Shown: piece by piece, positions 1-6,548 of the stretch | How the letters are laid out: each line of letters opens with the position of its first letter | Position numbering within the stretch: the stretch's first letter is position 1 | DNA from: an uncultured Collinsella sp. | GTDB lineage: Bacteria > Actinomycetota > Coriobacteriia > Coriobacteriales > Coriobacteriaceae | DNA length: 13,342 nucleotides | Assembly (NCBI GenBank): GCA_958427975.1 | Contig: CAUAEH010000053.1 | Coordinates: forward strand, 1 to 13,342 | Reading direction: 5' to 3' | Translations under genes and position numbers: made by a program | The notes under the pieces: model-generated | The model's input: only the letters and a program-made list of their open reading frames with translations | Databases searched by the model: none | Told to the model about the DNA's origin: nothing

Positions 1-750
1 AAAGGTGTTGGGCGTGTTGAGCATGGAGCCCTTGGCGGCCTGGGTCTTAAGGTCCAGGTACTGCGGCGTCTGCGCAAAGGCGGGGCCGTCTGCGATGAGG
101 TCGTCGCGCACGATGACCACGGTCACGCCCGCGGCACCGGCGTTTTTCTGCGCGCCGGCGTAAATGAGCCCGTAGCGCTCGACGTCGAGCGGCTGCGACA
201 GAAAGCAGCTCGAGACATCGGCGACCAGCGGCACGTCGCCGCAATCGGGCAGCTCGTGGTACATGGTGCCAAAGATGGTGTTGTTCTGGCAGATGTAGAC
301 GTAGTCGAGCCCGTCGCCCGCGGCCTCGGCGGCAATGCGCGCGTTGATGTCGGCCATGTCGGGGATGCGGTCGAAGTTGGTGTCCTCGGAGCTCGCGAGC
401 AGCACGGCCTCGCCGTACTTGGCGGCCTCCTTGTACGCCTTGTTGGCGAAGTTGCCGGTCACGACGTAGCCGGCGCGGCCGCGGCGCATGAGGTTCATGG
501 GGATGCCCGCAAACTGCAGCGTGGCACCGCCCTGCAAAAACAGGACACGGTAGTTGTCGGGGATGCTCAGCAGGCGACGCAGGGTTGCCTCGGCGTCGTC
601 GATGATCTGCTGGTACATGCTAGATCGATGGCTCATCTCGAGCACGGACATGCCGCAACCGCGGTAGTCCATCATCTCGTCGGCGATCTCGGCGAGCACG
701 CTTGTAGGCAGCGCGGCCGGGCCAGCTGAGAAGTTGTGCACACGTGCCAT
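1..750 (-). CDS. serC: Phosphoserine aminotransferase, 5' part (runs off the left edge)
   Basis: The 250 visible residues begin MARVHNFSAGPAALP and match the phosphoserine aminotransferase family, a cytoplasmic PLP enzyme. It converts 3-phosphohydroxypyruvate and glutamate to phosphoserine and 2-oxoglutarate in serine synthesis, and also acts in vitamin B6 synthesis in some bacteria. Visible family marks are the N-terminal FSAGPAALP, EMSHR near residue 40, LFLQGGATLQF near 72-80, and YAGAQKNAGAAG around residues 197-207, where K202 is the expected PLP-binding lysine. It ends at the window edge with SMLNTPNTF, so about 110 C-terminal residues of a usual 360 are missing. The ATG (complement of 748-750) is preceded by a GAGGGGG ribosome-binding site (complement of about 757-764). 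It is divergent from the BREX operon and functionally unrelated to it. Confidence 0.96.
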   Translation of the reverse strand, partial: MARVHNFSAGPAALPTSVLAEIADEMMDYRGCGMSVLEMSHRSSMYQQIIDDAEATLRRLLSIPDNYRVLFLQGGATLQFAGIPMNLMRRGRAGYVVTGNFANKAYKEAAKYGEAVLLASSEDTNFDRIPDMADINARIAAEAAGDGLDYVYICQNNTIFGTMYHELPDCGDVPLVADVSSCFLSQPLDVERYGLIYAGAQKNAGAAGVTVVIVRDDLIADGPAFAQTPQYLDLKTQAAKGSMLNTPNTF

Positions 751-881
751 CTTCTAGTTCCCCCTCGTAGTCGTCTGAACGTTCGGGATACTTTAGCACA
801 GTGGAGCGCCCGGCGCGACCGTATCACGGTAAAACTCGAGTGCGCCGCTATGATTTACTAGATGGTTACATGGGGGAGGGC

Positions 882-1055
882 TTATCTTGAGGCTCGCATC
901 CGATCCGCCTCGGCCTTCGCTTGTTTCCAGGGGCGCACACGACCGTTGGTGAGGTCGTCGTAACCATGAGCGATGGTACGTTGAATGTGATCTTTGCGTT
1001 CCTGAATGGTAGTTAGCGCGCGCGTCTGATCAGAAATAGGCTTTACGACAGGCAT
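882..1055 (-). CDS. Short Phd/YefM-like antitoxin, probably internally deleted
   Basis: This encodes 57 residues from the ATG at complement 1053-1055, chosen because AAGGAG lies 6 nt upstream of it (complement 1062-1067). An upstream in-frame ATG at 1079 lacks such a site. The N terminus MPVVKPISD matches the start of Phd/YefM antitoxins (usually ...PISDLRN). The C-terminal GYDDLTNGRVRPWKQAKAE resembles the toxin-wrapping tail of longer antitoxins (GRVRP is common there). Members are usually 75-95 residues, so the central DNA-binding and dimerisation part seems shortened. No toxin ORF follows in the 131 nt before serC, so it is an orphan here. The family assignment is by eye. It could instead be an unrelated small protein or the product of a decayed toxin-antitoxin pair. 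Confidence 0.5.
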   Translation of the reverse strand: MPVVKPISDQTRALTTIQERKDHIQRTIAHGYDDLTNGRVRPWKQAKAEADRMRASR

Positions 1056-1240
1056 ATGAAACTCCTTACATAGAAGCATATGTATAACTCTATGTTGAAT
1101 ATAGCGGAGGATGGCGTTGGGCGTGTGCGTGCCTGCATTCGTAAGCGCGGTTGTCTGGCAAGTGTGATTTGGGACGACCTCGGCAAAGCTTCTGAGCTGC
1201 GAAAATGACCGTTAACCGGATTTAATTTTGTTGCTCAACA

Positions 1241-1358
1241 TTTGACACTCTGGGCGTGGTAACTTTTTTACCAACAGGTATGATTATTGTCATGTGCGCC
1301 GCGCCTGCCTGCCGGGTTGCGGCGCACTTGTGACAGCCTTTGACACCCTTGGAGCGTG
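1241..1358 (+). repeat. Spaced direct repeat in the brxA leader
   Basis: TTTGACACTCTGGGCGTG at 1241-1258 recurs as TTTGACACCCTTGGAGCGTG at 1339-1358, with two 1-nt gaps and two mismatches. Each copy contains a TTGACA word (1242-1247 and 1340-1345). I see no convincing -10 box at 16-18 nt from either. They may be operator half-sites or remnants of a duplication. The second copy runs into the brxA start region and supplies its GGAG. Confidence 0.45.
1288..1335 (+). promoter_or_regulatory. Imperfect hairpin in the BREX operon leader
   Basis: GTGCGCCGC at 1294-1302 pairs perfectly with GCGGCGCAC at 1319-1327 around a 16-nt loop. Outside a small asymmetric internal loop (1 nt against 3 nt), TGTCA at 1288-1292 pairs with TGACA at 1331-1335, giving 14 bp in all. 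No T-run follows, so a simple terminator is unlikely. It sits just upstream of the brxA start codon and could act as an operator, an attenuator or an mRNA structure. The rest of the 1080-1355 gap shows no gene that I can support. Confidence 0.5.
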
Positions 1359-2048
1359 TACTGTGGATGTAACCACAAAAAGCGTTCGGGGGGGGGGGTG
1401 CTCACCCGCGAGCAATTCCTCCCGCATGAGATGCGCATCGTCGCTGCCCTTCGTATGCAGGGCGCAAGCGACGAGCAGGTCATTGTACGCGTAAAGAGCG
1501 AGAACCTCTTTCAATATCCCACGGAGCGCATGGTCGCCAACCGCGCAACCGTGTGCCTTCGCCGCCTTGACGCCATGGTGCCCACGGACGCCGTATGCGC
1601 CGCGCGCGGCATCGACCCCAAAACCGCCGTCGAGGCTGCGTTATCCCTAACCAGGCTCATGGCATCCGGCACTCCCGCGCAGGCGGACCAGGCCATCTTC
1701 TACAGCATGATCTGCCGCTACGATATCGTGCGCGAGCTCGTGCTCGTCGAGGTAGGGGAGCGCCTACAAAACTTCGATTATGCCTTTACGGCGGTTGACC
1801 TCAACGCCTTTATGACACGCTTTACCACGGAGTATCCGGACGCGGCCCGCTGGACTGAGGCCACGGTCAAGCGCATTAAGGGCTCGCTCCGCCAGACGCT
1901 CCGCCATGCCGGCCTTATCGGCGAGGGCCAGGGCCCGGAGTCCGAGCGCCTGTCACCACTCTTCCTCGATTCTGATGTCGAGCGAGCCTTGGTTCAGCTG
2001 GGCGAGCAGTCGCTTATCGCGGCCCTTACCGGCAGGGCGGTGATGTAG
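1356..2048 (+). CDS. brxA: BREX accessory protein BrxA (DUF1819 family)
   Basis: The family match is clear in the segment LTREQFLPHEMRIVAALRM (residues 16-34), followed by ENLFQYPTERM near residues 50-60. These are typical of BrxA, a small helical protein required for type 1 BREX defence and reported to bind DNA. The ORF is 230 residues from GTG 1356, slightly over the usual 200. Start choice is uncertain. GTG 1356 is the only in-frame start upstream of an 11-G run (1388-1398), but GGAG at 1351-1354 lies only 1 nt before it. GTG 1363 has ideal spacing to that GGAG but is in another frame at this tract length. GTG 1398, right after the G run, is a further in-frame candidate. It is the first gene of the operon and ends 1 nt before the brxB start codon, so the two are probably translationally coupled. 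Confidence 0.88.
   Translation: MYCGCNHKKRSGGGVLTREQFLPHEMRIVAALRMQGASDEQVIVRVKSENLFQYPTERMVANRATVCLRRLDAMVPTDAVCAARGIDPKTAVEAALSLTRLMASGTPAQADQAIFYSMICRYDIVRELVLVEVGERLQNFDYAFTAVDLNAFMTRFTTEYPDAARWTEATVKRIKGSLRQTLRHAGLIGEGQGPESERLSPLFLDSDVERALVQLGEQSLIAALTGRAVM
1388..1398 (+). repeat. Poly-G tract (11 G) at the brxA 5' end
   Basis: Eleven consecutive G residues encode part of SGGGV at residues 11-15 of brxA. Homopolymeric G tracts of this length near a start codon are the classical substrate of slipped-strand phase variation. In Streptomyces coelicolor the related Pgl system is known to phase-vary through a G tract in pglX. In this window each 1-nt change switches which upstream start codon reads into brxA. 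Confidence 0.85.
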
Positions 2049-2049
2049 C

Positions 2050-2742
2050 GTGGCTCCCGTCAAAAGCGCCGTCGACCCTGTCATCACCCCGGCGACCGAT
2101 CTCACCACCAATATCGGCATCCATTCCCGCAAGAGCGTCGTGGCGGCGCATGCCCGCTCCGAGCGTGCCTGTCAGGAATTTGAGCGCCGTGCGCAGCTTC
2201 TGCGCGAGTGCCTGTGCAGCGAGGACTTTTTGGCCAACAAGGGCATAGGCAATGAGATCGGCTTCCACACCTTTTGCTATGACCCCGCGCTGGAGTTTGA
2301 GGCGCGTGCATTATTTGACACCCTTTCACGCGATGCCGAGGCCGACAAGCTTCCGTGCACGCTCAAGGTCGTGAACCTTTACGACGCCGTGCTGGCAATT
2401 CTCGAAAAGCGCCGTGTCCTTAAGGCCATCCCACGCCAAGAGGAGCGCCGCGGTACCCAGCGCGTGCTCGAGGACGTGGCCAAGTTCGCCTCGCCCGAGA
2501 AAGTCGCCGCGTACATCCTTGAGCAGACCGAGCCGCACGCGCCTGGGGACGTCGTTCTCCTCACCGGCGCGGGCGAGGTCTTCCCATTCTTTCGCATGCA
2601 CACGCTTCTCCACTGCATGCTTGCGGATTTTGATGAGGTGCCTGTGGTTGCCACCTATCCGGGCAGTTTCAACGGCTCTTCTTTCCAGCTCTTTAACCGC
2701 CTGCCAGCCGATAACTACTACCGCGCCATCGATATCTCGTAA
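2050..2742 (+). CDS. brxB: BREX protein BrxB (DUF1788 family)
   Basis: This 230-residue protein matches the BrxB family, an essential small component of type 1 BREX whose biochemical role is not established. Marks are NEIGFHTFCYDPALEFEAR near residues 70-90, KVVNLYDAVLAILEKR near 110-125, and the C-terminal block from LLTGAGEVFPFFRMHTLL through VATYPGSFNGSSFQLFNR to YYRAIDIS. This end, with a V(P/A)(T/F)YPG(S/T)(F/Y)(N/E)G-like core, is the most conserved part of the family. The start is GTG 2050, 1 nt after the brxA stop, with only a weak purine-rich stretch upstream, so translation probably depends on coupling to brxA. If so, a phase-off brxA would also lower BrxB. Confidence 0.9.
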   Translation: MAPVKSAVDPVITPATDLTTNIGIHSRKSVVAAHARSERACQEFERRAQLLRECLCSEDFLANKGIGNEIGFHTFCYDPALEFEARALFDTLSRDAEADKLPCTLKVVNLYDAVLAILEKRRVLKAIPRQEERRGTQRVLEDVAKFASPEKVAAYILEQTEPHAPGDVVLLTGAGEVFPFFRMHTLLHCMLADFDEVPVVATYPGSFNGSSFQLFNRLPADNYYRAIDIS

Positions 2743-2819
2743 GCACGGCTCCCCGCAGGCAAGTCCCTGCCGCCGGCAACAACCCTTTGCCATACGTTCC
2801 CAAACCCAAAGGAGCACCC

Positions 2820-5800
2820 ATGGACAACACGATCATTCGCGACCTCTTTGCAAAAGACATCAACCGCTCCATCAACGGCGTGGTCAAGGTCCAGGATTCA
2901 AAAGATGGGTCCATCCGCCAGGAGCTTGACGAGTACGTGGTGACGCGCGAGCTGCAAGGGCACCTTGCCACGTTCTTCAAGGCATACGGCGATGCCATCG
3001 ATGTGCGCACCGACAAGATCGGCGTGTGGATCAGTGGCTTCTTCGGTTCCGGTAAATCACACTTCCTCAAGATGCTGAGCTACCTGCTCGAGAATCGCCA
3101 GATCGGTGGCAAGAGCGCCATCCGCTACTTTGACGGCAAAATCGTCGACCCCATGGTCGCGGCTGCCATGGAGCGCGCGTGCTCGGTGCCCACGCAGGCC
3201 ATCCTCTTTAACATCGATAGCAAGGCGGGCCAGTGGAAGCAGGGTGATACGGCTCCCACGGCGCTGCTTCGCGGCTTTGAGCGCATGTTCTACGAGGCGC
3301 GCGGCTTCTACGGCGAGGACCTCAAGCTTGCAAAGCTCGAGGAACACATCGATTCCCTGGGCAAGACCCAGGAGTTCCGCGAGGCCTTTGAGCGCGTCAA
3401 CGGCGAGCCCTGGCTCCAGACCCGCGACACCTACAGCTACTTTGAGGACGACGTCGTCGAGGTGCTGCAGAGCGTGCTCGGCATGAGCGAAAAGGCCGCA
3501 TGGAACTGGCTTGAGGGTTCTGAGGACGAGGTTTTGGCTCCCGATGTCTTTGCCAAAAAGGTCAAGGACTACGTAGACGCTCAGGCAGCGGCCCACGGCG
3601 GCAACTACCGTTTGCTCTTTATGGTCGACGAGGTGGGTCAGTTTATTACAAACGACCGGGATCCAAGCCTTATGTTGAGTCTTCAGACCATCGTCGAGGA
3701 GCTGGGTGCCGCCTGCGGTGGCCGCGTGTGGGTGATGGTCACGAGCCAGGAGGCCATCGACAACCTGAGCCTGCCCGTGGGCAACGACTTTTCAAAGATC
3801 CAAGGCCGCTTCAATACCCGCCTTTCGCTCTCCAGCTCCAGCGTGGACGAGGTTATCCAGCGCCGTGTGCTCGAGAAGACCGCGCCGGCGGCCGATATGC
3901 TTGCACAGGTCTACGAGCAAGACGCCGCCGTCCTCAAAAACAACTTTACCTTCGAGGGTGGCTCGCGCTCCGACCTTGCCGGCTTCGCCAACTCCAAGGA
4001 TTTTGTGGCCAGCTACCCGTTTGTGGGCTACCAGTTTAAGCTTCTGCCCGACGTGATGACCGAGGTACGCAAGCACGGTGTTAAGGCCAAGCACATGTCC
4101 ACGGGCGAGCGCTCCATGCTGAGCGCGTTTCAGGAGAGCGCTCAGGCCATCCAACATGACCAGACTGGTGCACTCGTGCCGTTCTGGCGCTTCTTCGACA
4201 CAATCTCCAAGGATTTGGAGCACGGTATCATTCAGGTCGTCGTCTGTGCGGAGCGCGCGGCTGAAAACGCAGAGGGTCTTGAGAGCTACGATGTCCGGGT
4301 GCTTAAGCTCCTGTACTTGATCCGCTACATCGGCTACGTCAAGGCCACGGTCGAGAACATCTCCATCCTTATGATCGATAGCCTGGACGTGGACAAGCGC
4401 GCCCTTAAGGACCGCGTCAAGGCATCTCTCGCCCGCTTGGAGCGCGAGAGCTACGTGGCACGTCAGGGCGATACCTATAGCTTCCTCACCGACGAGGAGC
4501 AGGAGATAGCGCAGGAGATCGCACGCACCCCGATCGACAACGCGAAGGTGATTGAGTACATCAAGAAGCGCCTGTTCGAAAGCATCTACACTGCGCGCAA
4601 ACTCAACCGCGGGGCCAACGACTTTCCGTTTGACCGCTATGTGGACGGCTCAATCCACGGTACCAGCATGGGCGGCATGGAACTTTCCGTGGTGACCATG
4701 GCCAGCGATCTGGGTCGTTCGGACGATGCCGAGCTGGCATTGAAATCCGTGGATAAGGCCATCGTGGCCTTGAGCGACGAGGTGGATTATTGGGCCCCAC
4801 TCGTCAACGCCGCTAAGATTCGCATGTACGCCCAGACGCGCAATCTGCAGGAGCTACCGCCGAGTACCCGCCAGATTGTCGAGGCCAAAATGCGCGAGAA
4901 GGACTTTAACGAGAAAGAGGCTGACGCCCTTTTGGCTGAGGCGGTGCTCCATGCACGATGCGCCGTCAACGGGCGCATGATTGAGATCCGTGCTGCCAAA
5001 CCCGCTCAGGTCTTTGAGCAGGTGCTGGCGCAGCTGTGCGATGTGGTCTTTGAAAAGGCCGACTATATCGGCGCGCCGGTCACGAGCGATTCCGATATTC
5101 GCTCTACTCTGGTGGGCAACGTTCAAGTGGGGCTCGCTGGCATGGATGCAGGTAACACGCGTGCGCTCAAAGAGGTCGAGGACTACCTCAAAGTGCAGCA
5201 CCAGCGCCACCTGGATACCGCTATGGGCGATATCCAGCGCCAGTACCAGCAAAGGCCCTTTGGCTGGCGCGAGGTCGACATCGCAAATGTGGTGGCGCAG
5301 CTTGTGGTGGAGCAGCGCGCGCAGGTGCTGTTTGGCGGTCAGACGGTTCAAGCCAACGACAGCCGCATGGTGGCGCTCCTGCGCAAGGATGCCGATAAGG
5401 CCCAGGTGCGCTTGCGCATGCGCATGAGCGACCGGTTGCTACGTGCCACGGGCGAACTCATGTGTGACCTGTTTGATCTCAAGACCGTGCCCTCCAACGA
5501 GGATAAGCTCGTGGCCGAGCTCAAAGAGCGCCTTGAGGGCTTGCGCGAGGCGTGCCTCGCCATGGCACGCGACTACTACACGGGCATCAAGCCGGCCTAC
5601 CCGTATCCCGGTGAGGACGAGTGCGAGAAGATGCGCTCGGAGGTGGCCGACGTCCTTAAGGACCAGAACGAGGCCGAGGCGTTCTTGACCACGTTCACCA
5701 AGCATGAGGAGCGTTTGCTCGATGCCAAGGAAGACTTTGACAAGGTGGTTGAGTTCTTCGAGTCCAATCAACGAACAGCGTTTGACCACGCCAGGGATTT

Positions 5801-6482
5801 CTTGAACCGCACCGAGGGTATCGAGTATGCCTCCGATGACATTCCCGGTGCGGTGGAGAACGTGGCAACGGTTCGTGAGATCCTCAAAGATCCCAAGCCC
5901 TACGGCCGTATTAAAGACCTGCAGCCGCTTATGGATCCCGTCGAGGATGACATGAAAAAGCTGTTGGGCATCCGCCGCAATGAGTTTTTGTGTCGCATCG
6001 AGAGCGATCTGCAAGACCTGCGGACGCAGGCCGAGAGTCAAAAGGGCTTTGTCAATCAGGCCAAGGATGCCATAGCAGACGCCGGCACTAAATACGAGTC
6101 GTTCAAAAACCGTGCCCACAGCGCTCAAAGTCTCAACGAACTGAGCGTTGTTGCAACTAACTGGGGCGACTGGCTCAGTGCGGCGGCCAACGAGATGTAC
6201 GACGCTGTGGATGAGGCCCGCGTGCGTATGGACAACGAGCGCCGCACCACCGAGGTCATGAGTACGGGCGAGGTGGTCAAGAAGGTCTCCAACAAGGGCG
6301 CCGCATCGTCTGCTCCCGTGCCCGCGCCCAAGCCCCAGCGCAAGATCAAGACTGTGCGCCGCGCCGATCTGGCCAAGCCGAGTCGTCTCTTGTCCGCAGA
6401 GGACGTGGAGCGCTACGTGGACGACCTGCGCTCCCGCCTTATGCAGGCGCTCGCTGCAAACGACGAGATCCGTATCAACTAA
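2820..6482 (+). CDS. brxC: BREX P-loop ATPase BrxC
   Basis: This 1220-residue protein is the large ATPase of type 1 BREX, usually about 1,200 residues, and appears full length and intact. The Walker A motif GFFGSGKS is at residues 73-80, directly after the conserved N-terminal segment with RDLFAKDINRSINGVVKV. The Walker B segment LLFMVDEVGQF has D270 and E271, and VMVTSQEAIDNL follows as a likely sensor region. The middle and C-terminal parts are rich in charged helices. The tail carries a Pro/Ala/Lys-rich linker near residue 1165, then a conserved short end with LLSAEDVERYVDDLRSRLMQAL. The start is ATG 2820, because AAAGGAG (2808-2814) lies 5 nt upstream; an in-frame ATG 11 codons earlier has no such site. 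BrxC is thought to work with BrxB, PglX and PglZ in a multi-protein complex. Confidence 0.95.
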   Translation: MDNTIIRDLFAKDINRSINGVVKVQDSKDGSIRQELDEYVVTRELQGHLATFFKAYGDAIDVRTDKIGVWISGFFGSGKSHFLKMLSYLLENRQIGGKSAIRYFDGKIVDPMVAAAMERACSVPTQAILFNIDSKAGQWKQGDTAPTALLRGFERMFYEARGFYGEDLKLAKLEEHIDSLGKTQEFREAFERVNGEPWLQTRDTYSYFEDDVVEVLQSVLGMSEKAAWNWLEGSEDEVLAPDVFAKKVKDYVDAQAAAHGGNYRLLFMVDEVGQFITNDRDPSLMLSLQTIVEELGAACGGRVWVMVTSQEAIDNLSLPVGNDFSKIQGRFNTRLSLSSSSVDEVIQRRVLEKTAPAADMLAQVYEQDAAVLKNNFTFEGGSRSDLAGFANSKDFVASYPFVGYQFKLLPDVMTEVRKHGVKAKHMSTGERSMLSAFQESAQAIQHDQTGALVPFWRFFDTISKDLEHGIIQVVVCAERAAENAEGLESYDVRVLKLLYLIRYIGYVKATVENISILMIDSLDVDKRALKDRVKASLARLERESYVARQGDTYSFLTDEEQEIAQEIARTPIDNAKVIEYIKKRLFESIYTARKLNRGANDFPFDRYVDGSIHGTSMGGMELSVVTMASDLGRSDDAELALKSVDKAIVALSDEVDYWAPLVNAAKIRMYAQTRNLQELPPSTRQIVEAKMREKDFNEKEADALLAEAVLHARCAVNGRMIEIRAAKPAQVFEQVLAQLCDVVFEKADYIGAPVTSDSDIRSTLVGNVQVGLAGMDAGNTRALKEVEDYLKVQHQRHLDTAMGDIQRQYQQRPFGWREVDIANVVAQLVVEQRAQVLFGGQTVQANDSRMVALLRKDADKAQVRLRMRMSDRLLRATGELMCDLFDLKTVPSNEDKLVAELKERLEGLREACLAMARDYYTGIKPAYPYPGEDECEKMRSEVADVLKDQNEAEAFLTTFTKHEERLLDAKEDFDKVVEFFESNQRTAFDHARDFLNRTEGIEYASDDIPGAVENVATVREILKDPKPYGRIKDLQPLMDPVEDDMKKLLGIRRNEFLCRIESDLQDLRTQAESQKGFVNQAKDAIADAGTKYESFKNRAHSAQSLNELSVVATNWGDWLSAAANEMYDAVDEARVRMDNERRTTEVMSTGEVVKKVSNKGAASSAPVPAPKPQRKIKTVRRADLAKPSRLLSAEDVERYVDDLRSRLMQALAANDEIRIN

Positions 6483-6490
6483 CCCGCGGA

Positions 6491-6520
6491 GCCACCGGTG
6501 CCAAAGCGCGCACCGGTGGC
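6491..6520 (+). terminator. Perfect 10-bp hairpin between brxC and pglX
   Basis: GCCACCGGTG at 6491-6500 pairs perfectly with CACCGGTGGC at 6511-6520 around a 10-nt loop, starting 8 nt after the brxC stop. The bases after it (TTATGGCGTTTAG) are not a proper U-tract. It is therefore better read as a leaky attenuator or an RNA processing/stability element than as a full terminator. It would lower pglX and pglZ relative to brxABC. Confidence 0.55.
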
Positions 6521-6548
6521 TTATGGCGTTTAGAAAGGCTCATCAACC

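Noticed and set aside
256..729. 157-codon plus-strand open frame
   Set aside because: It lies opposite serC, which has a clear family match; the open frame is a by-product of high G+C content.
818..830. Short palindrome ACCGT-ATC-ACGGT and TAAAGT upstream of serC as a promoter/operator
   Set aside because: The arms are only 5 bp, and no -35 sequence fits a -10 at complement 790-795; too weak to annotate.
2326..2817. 163-codon minus-strand open frame opposite brxB
   Set aside because: The plus strand encodes a recognisable BrxB; the reverse frame has no recognisable domain or ribosome-binding site.
2787..2819. Upstream in-frame ATG for brxC
   Set aside because: It has no ribosome-binding site, while AAAGGAG stands at proper spacing before ATG 2820, where the conserved N terminus begins.
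5439..6128. 229-codon minus-strand open frame opposite brxC
   Set aside because: It is fully inside the well-supported brxC coding sequence and shows no family features.
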